Positions 8,224 to 16,495 are shown, counted from the stretch's first letter. The stretch: DNA of 51,240 nucleotides from Actinomadura sp. HBU206391 (GCF_014323665.1 NZ_JABVEB010000033.1:1-51240), one strand, 5' to 3'. Numbers and translations: made by a program. The notes: generated by a model from the sequence alone, not told the origin.

Positions 8224-9549
8224 CTACGGCATGTCGCTGCCCGGCAGCACGACCACGTTGAGGGGAGCATGCCCGTTATAACCAAGTGAGTGTTGATTCC
8301 ACTTGACGTCCTCGGGGCGAGGCTGGATGTTTCCGGCCTCGTCTCTGGCGCGGGACATCACCCGGTACTGCCCTGCCTTCACTCCCGGCCATGGCATCTC
8401 GAAGCGCACCCACATGAGGGGTTCCGGCGTGCTCAGCAGCTTCGCCGCACGCCATGGGACCTCCGAGACCCATCGGCCGGGCGCGACGAGCTTCTCCACG
8501 GCGACGTCGACACGATCGATGGCCCCTGCGCCGGACCAGGCGCGCCCGTGCAGTGTGATGTCGCCGGGCTCGATTCCCTGGGCGTCCTCGTCGATCTCGA
8601 AGGCGCTGCGGACGCGGCCGACGGTCGGACGGATGGGCTGGGGATAGTCGGGTCCGATGAGCAACTGGTTCGCCTGCGGACCCGACGCGGGAATGCGGCT
8701 CGTCGACGCCTCGATCTCACCGAGCCACTTGACGGCGGTGTTGGCGCCCCAGCCGGAGGTCAGGAGACGCAGCGGATAACCGTGGTCGGCGGGCAGGTCC
8801 GACCCGTTCATGCGATACACCAGCAGCGTGTCGTCCTTGAGGACCTTGTCAGCGGGGATGACCTGCGAATAGTGGACGTTCCCACTGGGATAGGGGATGT
8901 CGTCCAGGCCGGTGAACTTCACGTCGACGGGGCGGTCGGCTCCGGCGGCGGCGAGCACGTCCCTGGCCCGTACCCCCGTCCATTCGGCGGCGCCCACCGC
9001 GCCGAAATGCCACTGTGTCCAGCCGACCGGCAGCCACTGGCCATCGCTGCCGGACGGCGGGAGCCTGGGGAAGAACGCGGCGCAGTTGGCGCCGCAGTCG
9101 AGTGTGCGGCGCAACGTCACCTGCGGAAGCGCGAGTAAGTCCTCGTAGGTGAACGAGCGGGGGCGCGTGATCGCGTCGCCGGTGAGCTTTAGCCGCCATG
9201 TCCGGCGGTCGATGCGCGGTGAACGCGCCCGGTTGTGGATATAGAACCGGTCGCTCGGAACGGTGTCTCCATACTCCCGGACCGGGCCCCATTTCATTTC
9301 AATCGAGCCACTGCCGCGACTGATGAAATACATGGACGGTGTCGGCTGGACGACGAGGTTCGTCTTGGTGGACGGTTGTCCTACGGTCATGACGGCGCCG
9401 GCCGGCGTTCCTGCGAGGACGAACGTCCCCGCGGTGCCCGCCGCCGAGGCGACGAGGAATCGGCGGCGTGAGCAGGCCGCCTCGATCAGGAGTTCCTGGA
9501 CCCGGTCGGGAGCGGCCACCATCCGGTCCGGTCGGCGATGCGGTGCCAT
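8224..9549 (-). CDS. Tat-exported sulfite-oxidase-like molybdopterin protein
   Basis: Molybdenum-cofactor enzyme of the sulfite oxidase superfamily, about 441 residues from ATG 9549 (AAGGGG upstream). A Tat signal, SRRRFLVASAAG, begins at residue 27, so it is exported folded. The Moco domain follows (PRSFTYEDLLALPQVTLRRT), then DCGANCAAFFPR where the molybdenum-ligand cysteine is expected, then ADHGYPLRLL and SGWGANTAVKWLGEIE. The last third is a Mo-co dimerisation, Ig-like domain ending near GHAPLNVVVL. Typical members read C-A-G-N-x-R at the ligand site; here it is C-G-A-N-C-A, without the Arg. Substrate unknown: sulfite, sulfoxide or none. No haem or subunit gene is adjacent. Confidence 0.85.
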   Translation of the reverse strand: MAPHRRPDRMVAAPDRVQELLIEAACSRRRFLVASAAGTAGTFVLAGTPAGAVMTVGQPSTKTNLVVQPTPSMYFISRGSGSIEMKWGPVREYGDTVPSDRFYIHNRARSPRIDRRTWRLKLTGDAITRPRSFTYEDLLALPQVTLRRTLDCGANCAAFFPRLPPSGSDGQWLPVGWTQWHFGAVGAAEWTGVRARDVLAAAGADRPVDVKFTGLDDIPYPSGNVHYSQVIPADKVLKDDTLLVYRMNGSDLPADHGYPLRLLTSGWGANTAVKWLGEIEASTSRIPASGPQANQLLIGPDYPQPIRPTVGRVRSAFEIDEDAQGIEPGDITLHGRAWSGAGAIDRVDVAVEKLVAPGRWVSEVPWRAAKLLSTPEPLMWVRFEMPWPGVKAGQYRVMSRARDEAGNIQPRPEDVKWNQHSLGYNGHAPLNVVVLPGSDMP

Positions 9550-9677
9550 CGGTTTCCCCTTCGTCGTGGCGGACCGAATAAGGGGGCTCAACTGGGATGT
9601 ATCCGTCGATGTCATGACCAAAACTCAGATCAGGGCTCGGCTCAAACCAAGGTCTTCGGATCGCAGAAGCGACCGTT

Positions 9678-9707
9678 CCGGCCCGGGGTGTCCCGGTCCC
9701 GGGCCGG
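9678..9707 (-). terminator. Terminator after the OYE-MDR operon
   Basis: Perfect 10-bp stem, CCGGCCCGGG with CCCGGGCCGG, and a 10-base loop, starting 20 bp beyond the stop codon of the MDR gene. No T-run. Also sits upstream of the sulfite-oxidase-like gene, insulating it. Confidence 0.6.
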
Positions 9708-9727
9708 TCGTCGTTGCGGGAGTCGAT

Positions 9728-10639
9728 TCAGGGGATCAGGACCACCTTGCCGCCGGCGTGTCCGCCGTCGCTGACCCGGTGGGCCTGCTCGGCCTCCGCG
9801 AACGGGTAAATCCCGGCGACGGTGGTGATCAGCCGGCCGCGGACGAGCCGGTCGGCGAGCGTGCCGAGGTCGTCGGCCGAATTCTCCGGCGGGCCGGCGG
9901 AGAAGACGACACCGAGGCGCTGCGCGGCGAAGTCGGCCAGGGTGACGATGCGGTCGATACCGCCCCGCAGCTCGATCGAGTCCGGCAGAGCACCCTTGCC
10001 GGCGATGTCGAGCACTGCGTCGACGCCGTTCGGGGCGAGGGCGTGTACCCGTTCGACCAGTCCCGGGCCGTACACGGTCGGGGAGGCGCCGAGCGCGCGA
10101 ACACGTTCCTGGTTGGCCGCGCCGGCGGTGCCGATGACGGTCGCGCCGCGTTCGACCGCGAGCTGGACGGTGACCTGACCGACCGCGCCGCTCGCGCCGT
10201 GGACGAGCAGGGTGTCCCCGTCGCCGACCTTCAGCAGGTTCAGGCTGCGGGCCGCGGTCTCCCCGGCCACCGGCAGCGTGACCGCGGCCGGGAAGTCCAG
10301 CCCGTCGGGCAGCGGGGTGTACGCGCCGGCGAGGGCGTACTCACCGTACGAGCCGGCCGGTGCGTCGGCCCATCCGACGACGCGGTCGCCGACGGCGACA
10401 TCGGTGATCCCGTCGCCGAGGGCGTCCACGACACCGGCGACGTCGATGCCGAGCACTGCGGGCAACGGGGTGGGGAACACCGCTTTCATGGCGCCGCTGC
10501 GGATCTTTCCGTCGAGCGGGTTCACCCCGGCCGCGCGGACCTGGATGCGGATCTGGCCCGGACCGGGCACGGGCAGCGGCACCTCGGCCACGTGCAGCAC
10601 CTCAGGTCCGCCGAACGTGTCGAATGTGATGGCCTTCAT
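9728..10639 (-). CDS. Zinc-less MDR-family NADP-dependent oxidoreductase
   Basis: 303-residue quinone-oxidoreductase-like enzyme, full length for the family. Features: GroES-like N-terminus (MKAITFDTFGGPEVLHVAEVP is the family opening), the VRAAGVNPLDGKIRSG segment, and the cofactor motif HGASGAVGQVTVQLA. No structural zinc cysteines. It follows the Old Yellow Enzyme gene by 12 bp in the same direction, so the two are co-transcribed. Together they would reduce enones or quinones, one with flavin and one with NADPH alone. Divergent marR probably controls both. Confidence 0.9.
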   Translation of the reverse strand: MKAITFDTFGGPEVLHVAEVPLPVPGPGQIRIQVRAAGVNPLDGKIRSGAMKAVFPTPLPAVLGIDVAGVVDALGDGITDVAVGDRVVGWADAPAGSYGEYALAGAYTPLPDGLDFPAAVTLPVAGETAARSLNLLKVGDGDTLLVHGASGAVGQVTVQLAVERGATVIGTAGAANQERVRALGASPTVYGPGLVERVHALAPNGVDAVLDIAGKGALPDSIELRGGIDRIVTLADFAAQRLGVVFSAGPPENSADDLGTLADRLVRGRLITTVAGIYPFAEAEQAHRVSDGGHAGGKVVLIP

Positions 10640-10651
10640 GAGTGGCTCCTT

Positions 10652-11722
10652 CTAGGCGTTCAGGGTCGGGTAGTCGGTGTAGCCGTCGTGCTCGCCGCCA
10701 TAGGCCTTGGTGTAGTCGGGGGTGTTGAAGGGCCCGCCGGCCCGCAGCCGTCGGGGCAGGTCCGGGTTGGCCATGAACAGGGCGCCGAAGGACACCAGGT
10801 CCGCCTCGCCCGTCTCGATGAGCTTCAGCGCCTCCGGTCCTGTGTACCCGCCGGGTGTGAACGGGTTGAGGATCAACGTCCCGCCCCACCGCTCCCGCAG
10901 CAGGCCGGTGAACTCCGTGTCGGGTCCCTCGGCGATGTGCAGGTAGGCCGGGCCCAGCCGGTTGAGTACGTCGACCAGCGCGAGGTAGGTGTCACGGTGG
11001 TCGTCCTCGACGATGTCGTTGAACGGGTTGGCCGGCGAGATCCGAAGCCCGACCCGGTCGGCGCCGACCGCGTCCGCAACGGCCCTCGTGACCTCGACGG
11101 TGAGGCGGATCCGTCCCTCGATGCTGCCGCCCCACTCGTCGTCACGCCGGTTGGCGTTCGTGGACAGGAACTGGTGCAGCAGGTAGCCGTTGGCTCCGTG
11201 CAGCTCCACCCCGTCGAACCCCGCCTCGATCGCGTTGCGCGCCGACGACACGAAGTCGTCGACGGTTTCGGTGATCCCCGCACTGTCCAGCGGCAACGGG
11301 GTGACGAACTCCTTCGGGCCCTTCATGGTGAACACCGTCCCGGCGGCCTTCACCGGTGACGCACCGACCGGCGTCAGCTCCTCCTCGTACAGGCTGGGGT
11401 GGCCGATCCGGCCGGTGTGCATCAGCTGCGCGAAGATCAACCCGCCCTGCCGGTGCACCGCGGCGGTCACCCGCCTCCACGCCTCGACCTGCTCTGCCGT
11501 GTGCAGCCCCGGCGTGTTCGGGTAGCCCTGGCCGACCGGCGAAGGCTGCGTTCCCTCGGTGATGATCAGCCCGGCGGAGGCGCGCTGGCCGTAGTAGGTC
11601 GCCATCAGCTCGGTCGGGCCGGCCCCCGGCCCGTACGCGCGGTTGCGCGTCATCGGCGCCATCACCAGTCGATTGCGGGTCGTGTACCGGCCCACTGTGA
11701 CGGGCTCGAATGCGGTGGTCAC
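10652..11722 (-). CDS. Old Yellow Enzyme family alkene reductase (NADH:flavin oxidoreductase)
   Basis: FMN-dependent ene-reductase, 356 residues, similar to NemA/xenobiotic reductases that reduce activated C=C bonds, N-ethylmaleimide or nitro esters. The start GTG 11722 is chosen because GGAG lies eight bases upstream; the ORF can be read to 11749. Visible motifs: RLVMAPMTRNRA at the N-terminus, VELHGANGYLLHQFLS holding the substrate-binding His-x-x-Asn, DEWGGSIEGR, and VGLRISP. Operon with the downstream MDR gene. The divergent MarR regulator and inverted repeat imply induction by electrophiles, as for nemRA in E. coli (analogy, not shown here). Confidence 0.93.
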   Translation of the reverse strand: MTTAFEPVTVGRYTTRNRLVMAPMTRNRAYGPGAGPTELMATYYGQRASAGLIITEGTQPSPVGQGYPNTPGLHTAEQVEAWRRVTAAVHRQGGLIFAQLMHTGRIGHPSLYEEELTPVGASPVKAAGTVFTMKGPKEFVTPLPLDSAGITETVDDFVSSARNAIEAGFDGVELHGANGYLLHQFLSTNANRRDDEWGGSIEGRIRLTVEVTRAVADAVGADRVGLRISPANPFNDIVEDDHRDTYLALVDVLNRLGPAYLHIAEGPDTEFTGLLRERWGGTLILNPFTPGGYTGPEALKLIETGEADLVSFGALFMANPDLPRRLRAGGPFNTPDYTKAYGGEHDGYTDYPTLNA

Positions 11723-11764
11723 TGTCTCGGCTCCTGCCCATGTCGCCAAATTAGCTGTTCTGCA

Positions 11765-11799
11765 CAGGTAAATACTCGAGCGGCTCGAAATATTGCCTG
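11765..11799. promoter_or_regulatory. Probable MarR operator between OYE and marR
   Basis: Imperfect 35-bp palindrome: outer arms CAGG/CCTG, inner arms TCGAGC and GCTCGA around the centre. A second copy of the left half, ACAGGTAA, occurs at about 11831, nearer the marR start. It lies 43 bp from the OYE start and 51 bp from marR. Confidence 0.5.
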
Positions 11800-11849
11800 G
11801 CGATAGAGTGATTCAGGTCACATAGACCGGGACAGGTAATCTGGCGGCC

Positions 11850-12353
11850 ATGGGTGCAGACGATCCTTCAAGCGACCGCAGGAGGCCGGGTGCCGCCGCC
11901 GGAGGCCCGATCAGCCACGCCATCTTCCGGCTCGCCAAGACCCACCGCATGCTCGCCGGCCAACTGCTCCGAGAGGTCGGCCTGCACCCCGGCCAGGAAC
12001 TGCTGATGATGCGCCTATGGGAGTCCGGCTCGCAGCGGCAGGCCGACCTCGCCACCGAGTTCGGCACCGACTCGGCCAGCATGACCCGGACCGTCCAGCG
12101 CCTCGAGCGCACCGGCTACGTCCGCCGCATCCCTGATCCGGACGACGGCCGGGCCACCCGGGTCGAGCCCACCCCGGCCAGCCTCGTCCTGCGCGGACAG
12201 GTCGAACGCATCTGGGATCATCTCGAACGGCTCACCGTCGGCCAGATGAGCACCGAGGAACAGCAGGCCGCCCTCAGGGTGGTGCAACGACTGGAGGACA
12301 ACCTGCTGGCGCTGCAGTCCGACCATGCACCCGAGCATGGCGCCGGCCGTTAG
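11850..12353 (+). CDS. MarR-family transcriptional regulator
   Basis: Winged-helix regulator of 167 residues. ISHAIFRLAKTHRMLAGQLLREVGLHPGQELLMMRL is the helix 1-2 region. The DNA-binding part is SQRQADLATEFGTDSASMTRTVQRLERTG and the wing is RRIPDPDDGRATRVEPT with the conserved D-x-R. It probably binds the inverted repeat in the 127-bp gap and controls the divergent OYE-MDR operon and itself. No Cys in the N-terminal region, so a simple thiol switch is not evident; a small-molecule ligand is more likely. Confidence 0.92.
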   Translation: MGADDPSSDRRRPGAAAGGPISHAIFRLAKTHRMLAGQLLREVGLHPGQELLMMRLWESGSQRQADLATEFGTDSASMTRTVQRLERTGYVRRIPDPDDGRATRVEPTPASLVLRGQVERIWDHLERLTVGQMSTEEQQAALRVVQRLEDNLLALQSDHAPEHGAGR

Positions 12354-12462
12354 CCGAGGACCGCCGTCAGCTGACCGCGGTCGATGCCGGGCCCGCTCTC
12401 GATGACAATGTGCTCCTGGCCGCGAGAGTCGGGTCACCTGTACCCACCGCCATCGCCGGGCA

Positions 12463-13845
12463 TCATCCGGCCCCCGTAGGACCCCCACGGGGCAGTCGCA
12501 GTACGAATCGGGTCCCTTGTTCGCTGTCCTCGATGGTCAGGGTGCCGCCGTGCACCTCGGCGATCTGGCGGGCTATCGCCAATCCCAGCCCGCTGCCGCC
12601 GGCGTCTCTGTCGCGGGCGGTGTCCAGCCGGGTGAAGCGCTTGAAGACCATCTCGCGCGCCTCGGCGTGGATTCCGGCGCCGTCGTCGGTCACCTCCACC
12701 ACCACTGAGTCCTCATCGCCTCGCACGCTGACCTTGATCTGCGAGGTGGCATGGCGTTCGGCGTTGTCCAGCAGGTTGGACAGCAGACGGGTGATCCGTT
12801 CCGGGTCGCACCGTGCGAGCACGCCCTGCTGCAGATCCCTGATGACGGTCACCGCGGAGGTGCGGCGATCGAGCTCGGGCTCCACTATCGATGTCAGGTC
12901 GGTCGGAACGAGTGGGAGGGCGGCGCCCGCGTCCAGGCGGGCGAGGAGCAGCAGGTCGTTCACCAGCTCTTGTAGCCGCTCGGTCGCGGCCAGCACGGCC
13001 TGCCCCATCTGCGGCCAGTCGGTGTCGTTGGGGTACATCAGCGCTTCTTCCACCTGGGCGCGGATCGCGGTGAGCGGGCTGCGGACCTCGTGTGAGGCGT
13101 CGGCGGTGAAGCGTCGTAGTTGCGAGTAAGCAGTATCGAGCCGGTTGAGCGTGGTGTTCACGCTGGTGGCGAGGATCCCGATCTCGTCCTGGCTCGTGGG
13201 CACGGGGACCCGCCGGTGGATGTCGGTGGCCGTGATCTCGTCCATCTCGGCCCGGATGGCCTCTATCGGCGCCAGCGTCCTGCCGACCGCCCGGTAGACG
13301 CCCATGGTCATCATCGCGGTGATCAGCAGGGTCATGACGGCCAAGAAGATCACGAGGGTGGAGTCGGCGTACCAGGGGACGACGGGAAGCGCGGCGTAGA
13401 CCATCCATTCACCGTCGGGCTGGGAGATCTTGTAGGCCACTACGGTCATGCAACCTTCCAGACCGGCGGGAGGACACAGCGTCCGTTTGGTGCGGAGGCG
13501 GTCGCCGACCGGCTTGAAGGCGGCCATCGGCGGTTTGCCGGCGACCTGCCGGGTCGCGGTGACGATCTGTCCCTGCGGGTTCAGGACCTGGACCGCTTCG
13601 TCCCCGCTCGGGGCCAGCGTGCTGGGAAACGCGCGTTGTTTGATGTGGTTCTGCATCCGGTCGATGGACTCGGTGATCTGTGCCTGCCTGTCATGGACTT
13701 CCCTGTTGTGCACGTCGACGATCACGAGCATCCCGACGATTGCGCAGACCAGGGCGGCGAGCATGCCGGCCACCAGCGTGATCCGACCCCGCAGAGACTG
13801 CCGATTCGAGATGGAAACCAGACCCCCAAAGGGTGAAGTGATCAT
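12463..13845 (-). CDS. HAMP-domain sensor histidine kinase without adjacent response regulator
   Basis: Membrane two-component kinase of 460 residues. TM1 is about residues 22-44 (ITLVAGMLAALVCAIVGMLV), an extracellular sensor of about 120 residues contains two cysteines (TLCPPAGLEGCMTVV), and TM2 is near STLVIFLAVMTLLITAMMTM. A HAMP domain follows (LAPIEAIRAEMDEITATDIH), then the H-box FTADASHEVRSPLTAIRAQV, N-box LLSNLLDNAERHA, G1 VTDDGAGIHAE, F-box and G2 GGSGLGLAIARQI. All catalytic parts are present. Unusually, no response regulator lies on either side, so the partner is elsewhere or lost. It converges on marR. Confidence 0.92.
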   Translation of the reverse strand: MITSPFGGLVSISNRQSLRGRITLVAGMLAALVCAIVGMLVIVDVHNREVHDRQAQITESIDRMQNHIKQRAFPSTLAPSGDEAVQVLNPQGQIVTATRQVAGKPPMAAFKPVGDRLRTKRTLCPPAGLEGCMTVVAYKISQPDGEWMVYAALPVVPWYADSTLVIFLAVMTLLITAMMTMGVYRAVGRTLAPIEAIRAEMDEITATDIHRRVPVPTSQDEIGILATSVNTTLNRLDTAYSQLRRFTADASHEVRSPLTAIRAQVEEALMYPNDTDWPQMGQAVLAATERLQELVNDLLLLARLDAGAALPLVPTDLTSIVEPELDRRTSAVTVIRDLQQGVLARCDPERITRLLSNLLDNAERHATSQIKVSVRGDEDSVVVEVTDDGAGIHAEAREMVFKRFTRLDTARDRDAGGSGLGLAIARQIAEVHGGTLTIEDSEQGTRFVLRLPRGGPTGAG

Positions 13846-14241
13846 CTCTTACAAAGCATGGAGCGAAACCAGACCATAGGAATCCCACAATGTGGCAAAA
13901 ATCCGGCGGCTCCCGCACTGACCCGCCGGCAAGGTGACGCCCGCGACCATCGCCAGGCCGGCACCGACCGAGCCTGACGAAACCGCTGTCCGGCGGCCAT
14001 GTGACCGACGGCGGTCAAGGGCCATGAGCTTCTCCCGTCGGCACGGACCCGCGGTTACGGCGAAGGGGACGCCGGTGATGACCCGGCCTTGGGCGGCGGT
14101 CGGCGAGCCCAGGCCGGGCCTCCCGCCGGGCGCTGCCCTCACCGCACCCAGGTCTGCAGAATTCAGAACCTTCTCGACTTATCGTTTGTCGATAAATCTG
14201 AGGGGTACGCCGTCCATATTGAGGAAAGGGAGGCAGTAGTC
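13846..14241. other. Intergenic region with a possible operator at 14179-14195
   Basis: 396 bases between the kinase start and a small membrane protein gene. No coding signal seen. An inverted repeat TTATCG (14179-14184) / CGATAA (14190-14195), spacer 5, lies in a locally AT-rich patch about 47 bp before the next start and could be a regulator site. The remainder is GC-rich without structure I can support. Confidence 0.4.
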
Positions 14242-14502
14242 ATGACCGTATCTCAGGAGCCGACCAGGAACTACAGCATGCCCGCCCGCCTGCGTAATGT
14301 GGCGGCCATCGTGCTCGGTCTCCTCGCGACAGTACTCGCGCCCATTGTGACCGGGCTGCTGGCCATCATCCTCGCCTCACGCGGTATCGAGGGTGATCGG
14401 AAAGTCGGCATATGGGCAATGGCGGTGGCGGTGATCGGCACGATCGTGGGAGTGGTCTACTTCTACATCATCCGCGGCAATGACCTGATCAGTTTTCGTT
14501 AG
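14242..14502 (+). CDS. Small two-helix membrane protein (DUF4190-like)
   Basis: 86 residues from ATG 14242, preceded by GGGAGG about 9 bases upstream. A short polar N-terminus is followed by two hydrophobic helices, AAIVLGLLATVLAPIVTGLL and GIWAMAVAVIGTIVGVVYFY, with a basic loop ASRGIEGDRK between. The organisation resembles DUF4190-type proteins of actinobacteria, but I cannot assign the family firmly. Function unknown. A strong hairpin follows directly, so it is probably monocistronic. Confidence 0.75.
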   Translation: MTVSQEPTRNYSMPARLRNVAAIVLGLLATVLAPIVTGLLAIILASRGIEGDRKVGIWAMAVAVIGTIVGVVYFYIIRGNDLISFR

Positions 14503-14526
14503 GAGGCCGGTGGACCGATCGCGCGA

Positions 14527-14560
14527 GGGTCACGCGCCGTCATCCACCGGCGCGTGACCC
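14527..14560 (+). terminator. Terminator after the small membrane protein gene
   Basis: Perfect 12-bp stem GGGTCACGCGCC / GGCGCGTGACCC with a 10-base loop, 24 bp after the stop codon. No T-run. Confidence 0.7.
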
Positions 14561-14665
14561 CTGGTCCGACGTGGCTGCGGACCGGGCGCGTTCCGCCGAG
14601 CGGACATCACCAGTATTACGCCATTCTTGGCCGTGCCAATCGACCGCTGAACTTGGAGGACGGAC

Positions 14666-15319
14666 ATGACCGAACCCGCTTCGCCCACGGCCATGTCGAC
14701 ATCGCGCTGGGACTCGCTGCGCTGGTTGCAGACCCTGCTCGTCATCTCATTGGCCATCGCGATCGCGTTCTACCTCATCCGGCTGGGCTTCTCCATGCTC
14801 TATATGGTTCAGAGCGTGAACGACACGCGCGACATCCACGCTTCGGCACCGATACCGGTCGACTCCCTTGACGGATTCGACCGCAGGCCGCCCGCGCTCG
14901 TCACCGACACCTACCTCTCGCAGCACGGGACGCTGCCGGTGATCCTTGATCGGCCGACGCCGTGGCAGTTCACGCTCGCCGTGCTGTCCGGGTTGCCCCG
15001 TCGACTGGTGTACGCCACGTTCTTCGTACTGCTGCTGAGACTCGTCCGAGAAGTGCGGCACAGTGATCCGTTCACTGCGGCGACCGCTCGCCGGCTCCGG
15101 TTCCTCGGCTGGTTCCTGGTCATCGGCGTTCTGGCCGCGTCGGTGACCGAGTCGGCGATCCAGGGGCTGACCTTGGCGGCGGTCACCAGCGACGGCAGTT
15201 TTCTGTTCCAGTTCCGGCTTCCGTTCGAGGCACTGCTAGGCGGGATGGGGTTGATCGTGGTTGCCGAGGTCGTACGCCGTGGCGCCATCATGCGGGAAGA
15301 CCTCGCGGGCACCATCTGA
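14666..15319 (+). CDS. DUF2975-domain membrane protein
   Basis: 217-residue integral membrane protein with four likely helices: TLLVISLAIAIAFYLIRLGF near residue 30, one near 100 (LVYATFFVLLLRLVREV), one near 145 and one near 190. The order of helices and the motif SDPFTAATARRLRFLGWFL are typical of DUF2975 proteins, which occur next to a small XRE regulator (YoaS/YozG pairs in Bacillus). That is exactly the case here: the stop TGA overlaps the next ATG by one base. The pair probably works as a membrane-linked regulatory unit; the mechanism is not known. Confidence 0.88.
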   Translation: MTEPASPTAMSTSRWDSLRWLQTLLVISLAIAIAFYLIRLGFSMLYMVQSVNDTRDIHASAPIPVDSLDGFDRRPPALVTDTYLSQHGTLPVILDRPTPWQFTLAVLSGLPRRLVYATFFVLLLRLVREVRHSDPFTAATARRLRFLGWFLVIGVLAASVTESAIQGLTLAAVTSDGSFLFQFRLPFEALLGGMGLIVVAEVVRRGAIMREDLAGTI

Positions 15320-15549
15320 TGCCCGCCGGCAACGACCAGCACGGCATCGAGGTTCATCTCGATGCCGTGCTGGAGGAGCGCGGCATGACGCTCACCGAAC
15401 TGTCGCGCCAGGTGGGGATCACCATCGTGAACCTGTCGATCCTGAAGAACGGCCACGCGAAGGCGATCAGGTTCTCCACTCTCAGCGCTCTGTGCCAAGC
15501 GCTGGACTGCCAGCCCGGAGACCTGCTGAGCCACCACACCGGCGACTAG
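15319..15549 (+). CDS. Small XRE/Cro-CI helix-turn-helix regulator (YozG-like)
   Basis: 76-residue protein consisting almost only of a Cro/CI helix-turn-helix: VHLDAVLEERGMTLTELSRQ, VGITIVNLSILKNGHAKAIR as the recognition region, and FSTLSALCQALDCQPGDLLS. It matches the YozG-type partner of DUF2975 proteins, and its ATG overlaps the DUF2975 stop by one base, so translation is coupled. Likely a DNA-binding regulator of its own operon or of stress genes. Confidence 0.9.
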   Translation: MPAGNDQHGIEVHLDAVLEERGMTLTELSRQVGITIVNLSILKNGHAKAIRFSTLSALCQALDCQPGDLLSHHTGD

Positions 15550-15967
15550 CCCCTGAGAGGGCGAACAGCCGGGCAGCGGAATGTGACCATCGCCATGGTG
15601 TCGGCCTGGGGGCAGTCGGCGGCCACGGACCAGCGCGGGCCGGGGCAGACCGGGCAGGATGGCGGTACCGCAGTGACGACACGGGCTATGCGAAGGCCGT
15701 CTAGCAGGCAGAGGCGGCCGCTGCCGAGAAGGGCCGGGTGCTCACCGATGCCGAGAAGGTGCGGATAGGCGAAGGTGGGGGACGCGCTGCGATCCTCAAG
15801 CAGATAGAACCGGAACTAATCGAGCATTTCGGTAGTAAGTGGGATTATAGCCAACCGAAGCCCCAGCGAGGCCGGCGTTGCCTCAAGCTCTGGCATTGCG
15901 GTTGAACCATCACCCGGTCGCCCGGAGACTCTATGGGCGGGATGCCGAGCGTTTGAGCTGAGGCCGT
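15550..15967 (+). pseudogene. Decayed coding fragment within a 418-bp gap
   Basis: Between the XRE gene and the lipoprotein there is no intact gene. From about 15666 to 15905 the plus strand reads as protein-like, Ala/Glu/Lys-rich sequence (for example EKGRVLTDAEKVRIGEG, then IEPELIEHFGSKWDYS). It is interrupted by an in-frame TAG after GYAKAV and ends at TGA 15903-15905. It has no start or ribosome-binding site. I think it is the residue of a lost gene; family not recognised. Confidence 0.3.
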
Positions 15968-16495
15968 GTGGTCGCAGTTGGTCGTATTAGAGGGTTTAGT
16001 GGGATTGTTCTGTTAGGGTCTGTCTGCCAGGTTATTGGCCGGGGTGCAAAGGGGATAGTCATCAAGAACATCGCAACTCTGCTGGCCGCCGCGTCACTGG
16101 GCATCGTGTCGCTGGGAGCGGCAGCCTGCGGCGACGGCGCGGGGGACAAGTCGTCGGCTTCGGCCGGCACATCACCGATCGCGAACGGGGATTTCTCCGT
16201 TCCGGCACAGGCCTCGCCCTCCGAGGGCGTCTCATCACCCGGCGCGAGCCCGGCTTCACGTCCCAAGGCGAGCGGCTCCCAAGTGATCATGATCGATCCC
16301 AATGGGAAGAAGTACACCCGCAAGGAAATGGCCCAGATGGCCGCGGGGATGTCCGCGTCCTTCGGGGAAAAGGGCCCTCCTGCCGGTTTCTGCGCCATGT
16401 CCTACAAGGAGGGTGTTGACAAGGGCGGCAAGTTCCCTGCGGGCAAGGCCGCCTTCATGGAGGCATGTGAGGAAGGCGTGAAACTGGCGAGTTGA
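15968..16495 (+). CDS. Small lipoprotein of unknown function, uncertain start
   Basis: Probable surface lipoprotein. A signal peptide (KNIATLLAAASLGIVSLGAAAC) ends in the lipobox LGAAAC. A Ser/Ala/Pro-rich linker follows, then a compact C-terminal domain with two cysteines (AGFCAMSYKEG, FMEACEEG). The only ATG/GTG in frame is GTG 15968, which puts 31 unlikely residues before the signal. The best ribosome-binding site, AAAGGGG, lies just before codon ATC at 16061. Starting there gives a textbook lipoprotein of 144 residues. Either ATC is used as a rare start or an ATG has mutated. Domain not recognised. Confidence 0.65.
   Translation: MVAVGRIRGFSGIVLLGSVCQVIGRGAKGIVIKNIATLLAAASLGIVSLGAAACGDGAGDKSSASAGTSPIANGDFSVPAQASPSEGVSSPGASPASRPKASGSQVIMIDPNGKKYTRKEMAQMAAGMSASFGEKGPPAGFCAMSYKEGVDKGGKFPAGKAAFMEACEEGVKLAS

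Noticed and set aside
9263..11359. 698-codon plus-strand ORF across the MDR and OYE genes
   Set aside because: Shadow frame; both minus-strand genes have complete family motifs.
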